From Planctomycetes bacterium syqfu (lineage in GTDB: Bacteria > Planctomycetota > Phycisphaerae > Phycisphaerales > Phycisphaeraceae): a stretch of DNA of 64,000 nucleotides. The stretch is taken from the NCBI GenBank assembly GCA_020974905.1, contig CP087563.1, positions 4,154,001 to 4,218,000 of the forward strand, written 5' to 3'. This document shows positions 14,911 through 23,371 of the stretch, piece by piece. The first letter of the stretch is position 1; each line of letters opens with the position of its first letter. The notes below the pieces were generated by a model. That model ran no database searches and was not told the origin of the DNA. It saw only the letters and a program-made list of their open reading frames with translations. Both the position numbers and the translations under genes were made by a program.

Positions 14911-16551
14911 TTAATTGTTTTTCCTCCACTGATTTGCTTTGGCGTTACGAGTTGCGTTATTCATATTTGATGCAGCTTCGTTGAGTTCCGCAGCTGCTTC
15001 TTTGTTCATACGTGCAGCTTCAAGCATTTCTTTGGGCACGTCACGATTCAACTCTGTCTCGATTTTGCGGCTGTAACCTACGGCAACGGTCAATTGCTCA
15101 ATGAGTTTTTCCAACACATCAGCTTTCTGCAATTCAATGACCTTGGGATTTCTCGGCACATTGATGTACTGGGGCGGGGCCAGGGTTCCATAGGCAAAAG
15201 GGTCGGAAACTGACTTGTCAATCTGCCGAACGGTGGGATGCCGCAACTGCTGCATTTGTTCTTCGATGTTATTGCGCAAAGTTTCAATGGCATCGGTGGT
15301 ACCCACTCCAGTTTCAAACTCATACTTGAGTTTTTCGACTTGCTCAGCGATGGCCCCCATGCCCAATTCACGTAACGTATTCAGGTTGCCTTCCCGCGCG
15401 ATGGCACCAAATGCCTGGAGCGGATTGAGGGTTTGCAATTGATTCACGGCATTCTCAACCGCTCGGTTTGTCCTAGCGACTTGTTCAAGTGGATCGGCCA
15501 ACACAGCCTTTAGCGCTTCAGCACCTTCGCGTGCCAATTTAGCTTGGTCGCCGAAATCGCCACGAGCTTTTGTATATCCGGTAGCTGCAACGGAGTTGCG
15601 ATCTAGTAACCACTGCTCAATGGGGCCGGCCGCTTTGCGCTCAAAACTTGCCTTCTCCAAAAACCTGAGTGCCTGTTCGGGATTGCTTTGCAGGTATTGC
15701 AGTTGTTCGCCGGAAGTTCTGTAACGGCCTTTGGTCATTAAAAAATCATTGGCCAAACCAGATTCTCGGAAAAAATCACGCATTTGCTGTGTAAAGCTGA
15801 TCAATGCAGTACCGGATTGCTCGCCGGTTTGATCAGCCATGGCATTACTTAATGACGAAAACATGGCCCCGGCTTCCTCGGCGGTCGCGCCAAATGCCTG
15901 AGCACCGATGACCGCACGCGGGATGTTGGTGGCCTGCAAATTCAAGTCCACGATGCGGGACAATGCACCCACGGTTTTGAGATACCCCAAGTTGACATTC
16001 ATGTCCAGGGTCTTGGTCACCTTGGACAAGTCAAGCAAAGCACCACTGACAGAGTCGATTTCCTCGGGCCGTTCGGCACTGTATTGTGCAGCGGTCTGGA
16101 CAGAAGCGCGTGAGGCTTCAAGATCACCCCCTGATGCCGAATAAGCAGTGGCCAGATTTCGGGCAATAAATTCCTCCGGCACACCGGTGTCCGCAGAAAT
16201 CTGCTTGGAATATGCCAACGCTTTTTCACGGTCATCTGTTTTGACAGTCTTTAGCAGCAAGGCACGCGACTGATTGAGCGTGAGTTGAGCATCCTTCATC
16301 CGCTTTTGTCGCTGGATGAGCTGATCCATTTCCATACTGATCACGCGTATGGCAGCCGCCACGCCGGATGAACCTACCAGAGCAACGCCAAATGCCTTGG
16401 CTGCCCGGATAACCATCTTGAACCCACGATCAGCGTTGTTTAATGATTTTTTCGCAGTATCCCCGACCCGTGATTGTGCATTAATCACGCGCTGCAACGA
16501 AGCTAAAAGCTTCGCTTCATCGCCTGACATTTCAACCACGATCTTACTCAC
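14911..16551 (-). CDS. Tail tape measure-like protein, 546 aa
   Basis: A long, predominantly helical protein. Its N-terminal part resembles phage tape measure proteins: coiled-coil start, a hydrophobic Ala/Val/Gly segment at about 50-70 (A-K-A-F-G-V-A-L-V-G-S-S-G-V-A-A-A), then A-F-G-A-T-A-E-E-A-G-A-M-F-S-S-L in the centre and a C-terminal coiled coil rich in E-A-A-x-x-N. At about 1.5 angstrom per residue, 546 residues would set a short tail of roughly 80 nm (family rule, not measured). It sits between major tail genes and tail-tip genes, where this protein belongs. Confidence 0.75.
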   Translation of the reverse strand: MSKIVVEMSGDEAKLLASLQRVINAQSRVGDTAKKSLNNADRGFKMVIRAAKAFGVALVGSSGVAAAIRVISMEMDQLIQRQKRMKDAQLTLNQSRALLLKTVKTDDREKALAYSKQISADTGVPEEFIARNLATAYSASGGDLEASRASVQTAAQYSAERPEEIDSVSGALLDLSKVTKTLDMNVNLGYLKTVGALSRIVDLNLQATNIPRAVIGAQAFGATAEEAGAMFSSLSNAMADQTGEQSGTALISFTQQMRDFFRESGLANDFLMTKGRYRTSGEQLQYLQSNPEQALRFLEKASFERKAAGPIEQWLLDRNSVAATGYTKARGDFGDQAKLAREGAEALKAVLADPLEQVARTNRAVENAVNQLQTLNPLQAFGAIAREGNLNTLRELGMGAIAEQVEKLKYEFETGVGTTDAIETLRNNIEEQMQQLRHPTVRQIDKSVSDPFAYGTLAPPQYINVPRNPKVIELQKADVLEKLIEQLTVAVGYSRKIETELNRDVPKEMLEAARMNKEAAAELNEAASNMNNATRNAKANQWRKNN

Positions 16552-16598
16552 GGGAACTTACCTCGAATCAAATTGCTGCGCGAAAAAACACAGGTCAG

Positions 16599-17396
16599 CT
16601 ATTGTGGGTTGGTACCGGTTGTCTCGTCCGGCTGCCCATTGGCAGTAGCGGATATATCGTGAGCCAACTCGACTGTTTTTTTTTGGAGCCAGGCTTGGTA
16701 GGTTTTCAGATCAACCAATGCCTGGAGAATGCGACTGGCAGCCATCTCATCGAGTAAACCGAGCATGGCCGCTTCCATGCGGTCAATGCGGTAGTTGCAC
16801 TGCAACACCGTGATAGCCGCATCGTTGCCACCTTCAAAATCGAATTCAATGGTTTTCTGGTCAGACTCAGCATGATCGGCCGCGTTGACCAGGGCGTCCC
16901 AGAAGGCAAGTCCGATCTCAAGCAAGCCCTTGTATTTTTGGTCAACGCTTTGGCAGGTCCATCGACCGTTTTCATCCAGATCCGCTTTGCCGAGGGGCAA
17001 GACGCAGATGTTGCTGGGCGTGCCATCGATCACGGATGTCTTGCGGGCCATCGGCACCATCCACATGTTGTTGTCGGCCAATGTCAGGTGCGTGCCGGCC
17101 AGCGGATCTTGACGCAACAACTCTACCGGCATCGGACAATCATCTTTGTACATGCCGATTTGGATGCCGTTGTACTTGCGCCAAAGCTGTTTATCCGGTG
17201 CGTAGGCCACAGCATGATCAGGGACACCACATCCACCCACAATGCACCCGCGAGCGTTATCCGGGCCGATACAGCCACGGGCAAAGGGCTTGTCCGTGAA
17301 ATCCGAGAACGCATAACCAAGGCCATGTTGAGCGAACAACTGCCGATTGACCTGGTTGTTTTCAATGCCGGGGATGTAATAGAGGAAACCTGCCAT
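16599..17396 (-). CDS. Phage tail-region protein, 265 aa, Cys-rich N-terminal part
   Basis: The start at 17396 is preferred over the upstream ATG at 17567, because the latter would overlap the whole 87-aa gene; AGGA precedes 17396 by ten bases. The N-terminal half has a Cys cluster (A-R-G-C-I-G, A-R-G-C-I-V-G-G-C-G) and P-L-G-K-A-D-L. The C-terminal 100 residues are helical (Y-K-G-L-L-E-I-G-L-A-F-W). It lies between the tail tube gene and the tape measure gene, where tail assembly chaperones are found. A chaperone function for the C-terminal part is possible, but no slippery frameshift site was seen. Confidence 0.55.
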   Translation of the reverse strand: MAGFLYYIPGIENNQVNRQLFAQHGLGYAFSDFTDKPFARGCIGPDNARGCIVGGCGVPDHAVAYAPDKQLWRKYNGIQIGMYKDDCPMPVELLRQDPLAGTHLTLADNNMWMVPMARKTSVIDGTPSNICVLPLGKADLDENGRWTCQSVDQKYKGLLEIGLAFWDALVNAADHAESDQKTIEFDFEGGNDAAITVLQCNYRIDRMEAAMLGLLDEMAASRILQALVDLKTYQAWLQKKTVELAHDISATANGQPDETTGTNPQ

Positions 17397-17425
17397 GATG
17401 CGTGATCCTGTGATCAGTGTGAGAG

Positions 17426-17689
17426 TTACTTGCCAGCCTGCTTGGACGTCGATGCCTTGGCTTGAATCTGCCCGTCTCGCATCCAGATACCATTGGCCAC
17501 CTGGATCGGATTGCCCAAGGGAATCACCAGGTAACGCCAGCATGGGATATTCAGATGCGTATGCCATGCCACACCGATGACAAGACCGTCGGCTTTGCCA
17601 TTGACGGTGACTTCATCGCCGATCTGGTAAACCTGGGCAGGACGGGTTACGGCTTTGGCTTCTGTGGTATTGGTTGTTTTCTCAGCCAT
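17426..17689 (-). CDS. Small phage protein, 87 aa
   Basis: The start at 17689 is chosen because the in-frame ATG at 17725 would place the gene inside a stable hairpin. The protein has a Thr/Ala/Lys-rich start and a compact beta-rich centre (Y-Q-I-G-D-E-V-T-V-N-G-K-A and W-R-Y-L-V-I-P-L-G-N), reminiscent of small SH3-like folds. It lies between the tail tube gene and the 265-aa gene. Function unknown. Confidence 0.5.
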   Translation of the reverse strand: MAEKTTNTTEAKAVTRPAQVYQIGDEVTVNGKADGLVIGVAWHTHLNIPCWRYLVIPLGNPIQVANGIWMRDGQIQAKASTSKQAGK

Positions 17690-17717
17690 GATGATGCTGA
17701 CTCCTGTTGTTGAGGAA

Positions 17718-17740
17718 GGTTTCACGCTATCCGTGAAACC
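17718..17740 (-). other. Intercistronic hairpin after the major tail protein gene
   Basis: Perfect nine-base inverted repeat (GGTTTCACG and CGTGAAACC) with a five-base loop, 14 bases after the tail tube stop codon. No T-run follows on either strand, so it is more likely a message-stabilising or processing element than a terminator. It could explain high expression of the upstream major tail gene relative to downstream genes. Confidence 0.5.
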
Positions 17741-17753
17741 GTGAAATTCTGAA

Positions 17754-18653
17754 TTACGAAATCGCCGTGCCGGTGGTAATGGTCAATGGATCATTCACGC
17801 CGTCGTTATGGGCAGTGACTTGAACTTCGACATTGCCGCTGCCGTCATTGGTGTTTTCAACATGAACCATTCCAGCACAGGTGAATTTGATGTGTTCCGT
17901 CTCATTGTCTGCGTAGTTGGTGGAACCAACCTTGCGTTTACGCAGATAGAACGTGGTGTTGGCATGGGAAATCGTTTTGCCGCCCATCGGAATCTTGGCA
18001 CTGCCGAACACCGAGGCGTTTTCACAGGTCACGGTCAAAACGGGCATCAGCTTGTCGGTATAGACAAGCGTCGGCCAGACATAGCCATCACGCATGACTT
18101 GCTCAACGGTGTGGCCGAAATTGATTTCGTATTTGGTGAGTCCGGACATGTCGACACTTTCGATGACGACAGGCCCAAGGGTGAATTTTTCATCATCCAG
18201 GATGGTGGGCAGCGTTGCATCATCGTCATCGGTAATCGGATCGTTTGCACCATCCCACCCGACGTATTCACGGATGGTGAGTTGTGCATCTTCGCTTTGT
18301 GTCGCGGAGAGTGTGGCCGGTACCACCAGGCCATGGAGAACCGAATAAGCGCGGTGGCCACTGGTATCACGCGATCCACCGTCCTTGATCTTGTGCAGAT
18401 ACAGCTTGCAGCCACCCGTCAAACCGGCAATCCCCAAGCCATTCAAACCAAGGGCGCCCAAGGCACGGGCAATCTGCACCGTGGGAATATCGCGGGTCGG
18501 CTTCTGCTCAAGGATGCCCACGTGTGACGGGGTCACCTGCCCGGATGTCGGTTCGGATTCAACCTGGGTGTTCATCGTGTCCGACCAACCTTTGATGCCA
18601 CCGATGATGGTGGTCCCCATGGCATAGCCCGAACTTTTATACTTGTTGGACAT
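17754..18653 (-). CDS. Major tail (tube) protein, 299 aa
   Basis: A 299-residue soluble beta-rich protein with a start (S-S-G-Y-A-M-G-T-T-I-I-G-G-I-K-G-W-S-D) and middle strands (M-S-G-L-T-K-Y-E-I-N-F-G-H-T-V) that fit a tail tube subunit, and a terminal low-charge segment like an Ig-type extension. It is placed between tail completion genes and the tape measure gene, as in other siphoviruses. The assignment is by position, size and composition; no family motif was decisive. Confidence 0.6.
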   Translation of the reverse strand: MSNKYKSSGYAMGTTIIGGIKGWSDTMNTQVESEPTSGQVTPSHVGILEQKPTRDIPTVQIARALGALGLNGLGIAGLTGGCKLYLHKIKDGGSRDTSGHRAYSVLHGLVVPATLSATQSEDAQLTIREYVGWDGANDPITDDDDATLPTILDDEKFTLGPVVIESVDMSGLTKYEINFGHTVEQVMRDGYVWPTLVYTDKLMPVLTVTCENASVFGSAKIPMGGKTISHANTTFYLRKRKVGSTNYADNETEHIKFTCAGMVHVENTNDGSGNVEVQVTAHNDGVNDPLTITTGTAIS

Positions 18654-18671
18654 CTTGATGCTCCTCTATGT

Positions 18672-19169
18672 TTAACTTCCGGGGGCGGGGCTTCCGGGGC
18701 CAGCCATGCGGATGGTGCGACGGCGGCGTAGTTGTTTGAATTGTTTACCCAGGCCACGATCACCAACATTGGTCAACGTGGCGACGTCACGCTTGGAAAA
18801 TCGGGTCAGTTCGTCACGCAACCAACCACCCGACCAGTTGAGTTTTCGCGCGGTCATGGACACACGACCACGATCCTTTGTGGCGATAATTCGACCGGAA
18901 AACCGGACAGATCGTTCCGACTCACCTGTTTTGACCAACGGTTTGTTGTGGCCAAACTTTTTGCGTTTCATCAGCTTGTATTTTGGCGAACGTTCCCGGT
19001 AGTCGTATTCACGTGCGCCCGCGCCGGTGAAGTGTTTGGGACGAATGAAAACAAACCAATGCTTGGCCATCATGGCCCACACAGCCTTGCGTGCCGCATT
19101 GAGCGCTTTACGCATGCCCCGAGGCGTGGCCCCGATTTCCACCATTTTCATCAGGATAAAATTGGACAT
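18672..19169 (-). CDS. Basic tail completion-type protein, 165 aa
   Basis: A 165-residue strongly basic protein (many Arg/Lys, for example R-R-R-R-T-I-R-M near the C-terminus) with P-K-Y-K-L-M-K-R-K-K-F-G-H and G-E-S-E-R-S-V-R-F-S-G. Motifs of this type (K-x-x-L-V-K-T-G-x-x-x-x-S) are common in small minor-tail or tail-completion proteins encoded just before the tail tube gene. No membrane span or signal peptide. Function inferred from position. Confidence 0.55.
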   Translation of the reverse strand: MSNFILMKMVEIGATPRGMRKALNAARKAVWAMMAKHWFVFIRPKHFTGAGAREYDYRERSPKYKLMKRKKFGHNKPLVKTGESERSVRFSGRIIATKDRGRVSMTARKLNWSGGWLRDELTRFSKRDVATLTNVGDRGLGKQFKQLRRRRTIRMAGPGSPAPGS

Positions 19170-19179
19170 GGTGGCTTAC

Positions 19180-19713
19180 CTAAATTCCTTCCCACACAAA
19201 GACCATTTCGCCGACAAGCTCATCGCCTTCATTGAAAACATCTTCAACTTTGCTTCGCTCGATTTTGCCGATGTAGTCGGTCTTGAAGTCCAGACGATCC
19301 GCTTGATTAACCTGCAATTCGATATCACGCATGATCTGCCCGAGCAGGTTTTCCATCCGTGTGCTGATTTCATTGATGTCCGTCTTGATCTCATCGGGGA
19401 TGGTCCAATAGATCAACAAAGTCAAGATGCCCATTCGATTAAATCCGCCATCAGTTTCCTGTGTGGATATATAACCCGAATGTCCCTCATCCAGATTCAC
19501 GGCGATCACCGCACAAGGCCGTATGTCCAAACATTCAGCCAACGTATGAGCCACACCATCAGCGGGGATCGGCCAAGCACTGTTGTGGATGCGTGCTGAT
19601 GCTTCGGTCGCGTTGGCTGCACCGACAAACGCCTGAAACGTCGCGGAGTTGGCCAGCGAGTTTTTCAAGTTGGCTTTGGACAGGCTCAATGATCCAGCAG
19701 GCGCAGTGCTCAT
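19180..19713 (-). CDS. Tail terminator-like protein, 177 aa
   Basis: A 177-residue alpha/beta protein in the slot between head-tail connector genes and the tail tube gene. The pattern D-G-V-A-H-T-L, I-R-P-C-A-V-I-A-V-N, a central hydrophobic strand (L-T-L-L-I-Y-W-T-I-P), a helical stretch (I-S-T-R-M-E-N-L-L-G-Q-I-M-R-D-I) and a final strand (E-M-V-F-V-W-E-G) fits the tail-terminator fold class, which caps the tube at the head end. The ATG overlaps the stop of the neighbour at 19710 by four bases. The family is inferred from position and secondary structure. Confidence 0.5.
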   Translation of the reverse strand: MSTAPAGSLSLSKANLKNSLANSATFQAFVGAANATEASARIHNSAWPIPADGVAHTLAECLDIRPCAVIAVNLDEGHSGYISTQETDGGFNRMGILTLLIYWTIPDEIKTDINEISTRMENLLGQIMRDIELQVNQADRLDFKTDYIGKIERSKVEDVFNEGDELVGEMVFVWEGI

Positions 19714-19952
19714 GGGGTATTGACCCCCATCTGTGTTTCAAGTTTGGTCAGTCGATTGTCATTGTTTCGTTGATCATCGCGCTGGCGATCATCAATCTTG
19801 CTGATCTGTTTTTTCAAATCGGTGATAGCAACGGTCATTGCATCAATGGAGACGCTAACACGCGCGAAGCTCCAAACGACTGAAACAGTGAGGATGACAG
19901 CAGTGACAATCATGCCTGCCGTGCGTTGGGTAATGTTGGTATTGCCGGACAT
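19710..19952 (-). CDS. Small membrane protein with coiled-coil tail, 80 aa
   Basis: One membrane helix at about residues 12-31 (A-G-M-I-V-T-A-V-I-L-T-V-S-V-V-W-S-F) is followed by a charged coiled coil (A-I-T-D-L-K-K-Q-I-S-K-I-D-D-R-Q). It is coupled at both ends to structural genes. Small single-span proteins of this type inside phage head/tail operons can be holin- or spanin-like, but a structural-gene location makes lysis only one possibility. Confidence 0.5.
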   Translation of the reverse strand: MSGNTNITQRTAGMIVTAVILTVSVVWSFARVSVSIDAMTVAITDLKKQISKIDDRQRDDQRNNDNRLTKLETQMGVNTP

Positions 19953-19955
19953 GGC

Positions 19956-20309
19956 TTACTTTCTACCGCGATAGGCTGGTGATCCGACCTGTTCAGTGGG
20001 TTTGCGGGTCAGGGTGATATGCCAGTCGTTGCCTTTGGGAATGGCCGTCACCACGCCCCAGGATTCACCGTTGACGATAAAACTGTGGTTGCGTGTGACC
20101 GATGCCAATTCATCAACCGAAACAAGCATGGAAGCATGACGCTGAATGCGAGTATCATCTTCACCGACAAGCTTTTCGGTTTTGTGTTCTTTAAAAATGC
20201 CAGTCACCGGGGTGTTGGTCGATCCATTGACATGCGTAAAGGTGTCGCCATGCGTCTGGTACAACACAGGCATTGCCATATTGGCCATGATTTCATCGTG
20301 CAGGCTCAT
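19956..20309 (-). CDS. Head-tail connector-like protein, 117 aa
   Basis: The start at 20309 is preferred over ATG 20351: GGGGA precedes it and the shorter product begins with M-S-L-H-D-E-I-M. The sequence resembles small head-tail joining proteins (Q-T-H-G-D-T-F-T-H-V-N-G-S, T-G-I-F-K-E-H, S-W-G-V-V-T-A-I-P-K-G-N-D-W-H-I-T-L). It lies just after the capsid gene in transcription order, where the connector is usually encoded. No better family name was recognised. Confidence 0.6.
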   Translation of the reverse strand: MSLHDEIMANMAMPVLYQTHGDTFTHVNGSTNTPVTGIFKEHKTEKLVGEDDTRIQRHASMLVSVDELASVTRNHSFIVNGESWGVVTAIPKGNDWHITLTRKPTEQVGSPAYRGRK

Positions 20310-20378
20310 CGTGATCCCCAATAGGTAAAAGCCTGGGCTGGCAAACCCCAACCAGCCCAGGCGATGACAGGCAGAAAC

Positions 20379-21383
20379 TCAGGCAGCGATATTGGTGAGC
20401 AGGTGGCCGGCACGCACATCGAAGATTTTGCGGACGAACTCGGTGCGGGCACGGATAATGCCGCCACGCACGCGCTCTTCGCGGTACTCTTCGACCGTGA
20501 TGCCGATCGTTTCATCCTCCGCCCCGGGCAGGACGGCGCCGTCCCCCGTCCAGACGATCGTGCGACCGATGCACGGTTCTTCGCTTTCGATGTCATCATC
20601 TGTGGCGATGCGACACACCATGGCCATATTGGTGGCCCAGATGTGCTCGAGTACAGCTTTCTGGCCACGATCAGCGGTGTTCTTCTTGGCATCGTCGGCA
20701 ATGATGATGTGATCAAGCTGCAAGGCGATCGCCAACGCGGCGGTTGCCTCGGCCAGTGCCTTGGGGTCTTCGTGACCCGAGAACTTCACAAGGCTCTCGA
20801 CCCGTTCGGTACGGATCATGTTGCGGAAGGCGCGAGAGGACAGAACCAGGGCATTGGCGGCATAGCCGCAATTGTCGCTGACCTTATCCTTGGCTTTGTC
20901 GACATCATCAAACGGGTCTGCAGTCGCTCGCGTCGACCAGGGCACGCTGATGTTCGTGGTCAAATCCGCACCCGTCCACACGGTGGTATTGAACAGGTCG
21001 CCGGCAGCGCCGACTTCGTAGCAGCGGGCGACACGCGACACGGCACGATTGCGCTTCTTCTGCTCGGCACGCAGTTCGTCACCGTACAGAGCGATCTGGC
21101 GATCGTCGACCTTTTCTTCCGCGCCCTTTTCGCTGGTCGCGTAAGTGTCACTGTCCCATTCGAAGTCATCCCGGGCGTATGCACCTTCGGCATCACGGCT
21201 GAGGTCTTCTTCGGGCGGCATCACCGCTTCGGCGGGGAACTTGTTGAAGCTGGCGCTTTGAAGGCCAACTTCGGTCGGGCGGAACACTTTCAGCCCGATG
21301 TACTTCTTCTCGTTCATACGGGCATCGAATTCGTTGTAGCTCAACGAAAGGTCATGCCGCACGATTGCATTTTTGGGTTGCAT
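20379..21383 (-). CDS. Major capsid protein, 334 aa
   Basis: A 334-residue acidic, soluble protein with no signal peptide, of the size of lambda-type and related major capsid proteins. It contains P-T-E-V-G-L-Q-S-A-S-F-N-K-F, then the helical G-A-E-E-K-V-D-D-R-Q-I-A-L-Y-G-D-E-L, a central N-A-L-V-L-S-S-R-A-F-R-N-M-I, and an end strand R-T-E-F-V-R-K-I-F-D-V. These match the layout (E-loop, spine helix, A-domain) of HK97-fold capsid proteins only in general terms. It directly follows the decoration gene and the protease/scaffold gene in transcription order, exactly where the capsid gene is expected. Confidence 0.8.
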   Translation of the reverse strand: MQPKNAIVRHDLSLSYNEFDARMNEKKYIGLKVFRPTEVGLQSASFNKFPAEAVMPPEEDLSRDAEGAYARDDFEWDSDTYATSEKGAEEKVDDRQIALYGDELRAEQKKRNRAVSRVARCYEVGAAGDLFNTTVWTGADLTTNISVPWSTRATADPFDDVDKAKDKVSDNCGYAANALVLSSRAFRNMIRTERVESLVKFSGHEDPKALAEATAALAIALQLDHIIIADDAKKNTADRGQKAVLEHIWATNMAMVCRIATDDDIESEEPCIGRTIVWTGDGAVLPGAEDETIGITVEEYREERVRGGIIRARTEFVRKIFDVRAGHLLTNIAA

Positions 21384-21448
21384 GGTTGTTTACCTTTTTG
21401 GTTGGTATGTGAATGAAGTAAGAACACTCACGGCTCGTGTGCGGCCGA

Positions 21449-22141
21449 TTACGCTTCGAATGTCCAGGTTCCGACAACGGACTTGAGCGACCATTCCCCG
21501 GCTTTGGTGCACTCGATGTACAGGGTTTCGCCATCAGCATCGGCGACGAGATACTTGCCACCGGTGCCCGGTACGCCAGTCGCGGGGGTCGGCAGTTTCT
21601 CCGTGCCGGCGGGATCCACACGGAGTTCCTGGGCAGCGCCGACGCGGAAACCGAAATTCAAACCCGGGAGAGCGGCGGGGAGTGTGCCAACGACGGTACC
21701 AGTAGCGCCGACGGTGGTAATCGTCTTACCGGAGTCGGCAGCCGTGAGGGTGAAATCTTCGGTCTTGGCTTCGACCGTGGTGATGGACGGGCCATCGGTG
21801 AGGACCAGAACGTCGACATAGGAGCCATCACCGGAGACGGTGTTGGTTGCCTTGCCGATGTAACGGCTGTTGGGCGTCGAACTGACCTTGCCGCCTGCAG
21901 CACCGTAAACCTTGTCACCCTTCGTGATCGCGGCGCTGGCGGTAAACCGCATGATGCAGCGACCATTGAGGGGGATGACGGTCAAACCGTCGCCCTGCGC
22001 GTGGGCCCGGCTGGGATTGATACCGAGTTCGACCGCTTCGGCCCCGGCTGCCGCAAGCTGGCCATTCTCGTCATAGTCCAGACGCAGATAGGGAGCCAAC
22101 GCACCAGAAGCGGTCCCGTTGAGATTGCTTTTAACTTCCAT
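21449..22141 (-). CDS. Capsid decoration protein, 230 aa
   Basis: A 230-residue, Gly/Ala/Thr-rich protein between the protease and the major capsid gene. Residues about 60-115 (C-I-M-R-F-T-A-S-A-A-I-T-K-G-D-K-V-Y-G-A-A-G-G-K-V, then R-Y-I-G-K-A) match the DUF2190/lambda gpD-like decoration pattern. A second beta domain with a T-L-T-A-A-D-S-G-K-T-I motif and an Ig-like end follow. The product probably coats or stabilises the capsid. The order protease, decoration, capsid is the same as in lambda (C/Nu3, D, E). Confidence 0.65.
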   Translation of the reverse strand: MEVKSNLNGTASGALAPYLRLDYDENGQLAAAGAEAVELGINPSRAHAQGDGLTVIPLNGRCIMRFTASAAITKGDKVYGAAGGKVSSTPNSRYIGKATNTVSGDGSYVDVLVLTDGPSITTVEAKTEDFTLTAADSGKTITTVGATGTVVGTLPAALPGLNFGFRVGAAQELRVDPAGTEKLPTPATGVPGTGGKYLVADADGETLYIECTKAGEWSLKSVVGTWTFEA

Positions 22142-22204
22142 GGCTAATGCCTTTCAGTTGGATTGGTTAATGGATAGTGTTGAATGGGACGCGGTGTGTT
22201 GCGG

Positions 22205-22690
22205 TTATTCGCTCAACTCGTCGTCGAGTTTTTCCTCGATCTTGCGGCGAGCACCCTTGCCCTTGTTGCAGGAGATGAGGTAGTTCTTGTACAGCGCTGG
22301 ATCGGCCTTCTTGGCTGCATAGATGGCGCGGTCACGGCTCAAACCGCTGGCGACCTTCTTGGCGACCAAGGCAAGAAAGTCTTCCTTGGCGTCGCCAGTA
22401 CCCTCGGTGTTTTCGTCGGTCAGTGTGCCGTTGCCTTCACCGATCGGCAGGTTCGTTCGCGGCTTGCCGCCGTTCTTCTGGGCGTTGGCCAGAGCCTCGG
22501 CGTGAGCAGTCTGCTCATCCTTGATCTGCTTGTCGCGGGCAGCAATGCGGGCCTGCAGGGTTTCAGCCCATGCAGCTTGAATTTCTTCGAGGGTCGCATC
22601 GGCTTCCTGCTGGTCCATGATGAACTGAGCGTCGTCGGGCTTGCTACGATCCAGGCCCTTGCACGCATTCAAAATCTCTTTGAGCGTCAT
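22205..22690 (-). CDS. Nested scaffolding protein (Nu3-like internal start), 161 aa
   Basis: In frame within the protease gene, an ATG at 22690 (Met228 of the long product) is preceded by a perfect AGGAGG with an eight-base spacer. Initiation there would give a 161-residue, Ala/Glu/Lys-rich helical protein (M-T-L-K-E-I-L-N-A-C) with a basic C-terminus (K-G-K-G-A-R-R-K-I-E-E-K), like scaffolds that bind capsid subunits. Lambda Nu3 is made the same way from within gene C. The ribosome-binding site is seen directly; actual internal initiation is inference. Confidence 0.65.
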   Translation of the reverse strand: MTLKEILNACKGLDRSKPDDAQFIMDQQEADATLEEIQAAWAETLQARIAARDKQIKDEQTAHAEALANAQKNGGKPRTNLPIGEGNGTLTDENTEGTGDAKEDFLALVAKKVASGLSRDRAIYAAKKADPALYKNYLISCNKGKGARRKIEEKLDDELSE

Positions 22691-23371
22691 GGTGATATCC
22701 TCCTGTTGGCCCGAAACGCTTGCGGGCTTGGATTGGGTTGATTGGGCAGTCTGTTGCTGATCGGGTTCCGATTCGGCTGCCTGTTCAGTGAGATAGACAG
22801 CGGCCACCTTGACCGCTGGTGTGATTTCGTCGACGAAGCCGTTATCCATGGCTTCGGCAGCAGTGAAAAACGTGGTGTCATTCATCCACTGCTCGATCGT
22901 TGCCAGTGGCTTGCCCGTGCGTTGGGCGTAGATGCCAGCCAGCTGCTTATCGGTTTGCTTTAGTTGCTCAACTGTTTTGGTGACATCGTTTTTGTCACCC
23001 CAAGCAATCGTGCTAGCATTGTGGATCATCAATTTGGCGTTGGATGAAATCTTGATCGTATTGGCTGCCATAGCGATGACTGAGGCCATGGAGTAGGCAT
23101 AACCGGTGATGTGGGCTGTGACATGAGCCGGATGATTGAGTAATGCACCATAAATCGCCAGGCCCTCATCAACGCTCCCGCCATTGCTGGTAATGTGAAC
23201 ATCAATGTTTTGAGCGTCTTTGTGGTCCAGCAACTGCGTGATCACGCTCTTAGCACTGGTGTCTTCATTCCATGGATCGATGGTGTCCAATATGCGAATC
23301 TCCAACCGGCTCGGGTCGGCCTGGTTGAGGATGTAGTCAGTATTGATTTTTGGGGACATTCTCTTAGCCAT
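22205..23371 (-). CDS. Capsid maturation protease of the ClpP/S49 fold with C-terminal scaffold domain
   Basis: The start at 23371 (AGGAGC nine bases upstream) overlaps the portal stop by eight bases. Residues 1-190 are a ClpP-like serine protease: I-T-S-N-G-G-S near 61, catalytic Ser94 in G-Y-A-Y-S-M-A-S, His117 in L-M-I-H-N-A-S and Asp165 in M-N-D-T-T-F-F. Residues about 200-225 are a Gln/Ser linker. The rest is charged and helical, as in scaffolding proteins. An in-frame AGGAGG plus ATG inside the gene (start 22690) would make the scaffold alone, as lambda C/Nu3 does. The protease cleaves scaffold and prohead proteins during capsid maturation. Confidence 0.85.
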   Translation of the reverse strand: MAKRMSPKINTDYILNQADPSRLEIRILDTIDPWNEDTSAKSVITQLLDHKDAQNIDVHITSNGGSVDEGLAIYGALLNHPAHVTAHITGYAYSMASVIAMAANTIKISSNAKLMIHNASTIAWGDKNDVTKTVEQLKQTDKQLAGIYAQRTGKPLATIEQWMNDTTFFTAAEAMDNGFVDEITPAVKVAAVYLTEQAAESEPDQQQTAQSTQSKPASVSGQQEDITMTLKEILNACKGLDRSKPDDAQFIMDQQEADATLEEIQAAWAETLQARIAARDKQIKDEQTAHAEALANAQKNGGKPRTNLPIGEGNGTLTDENTEGTGDAKEDFLALVAKKVASGLSRDRAIYAAKKADPALYKNYLISCNKGKGARRKIEEKLDDELSE

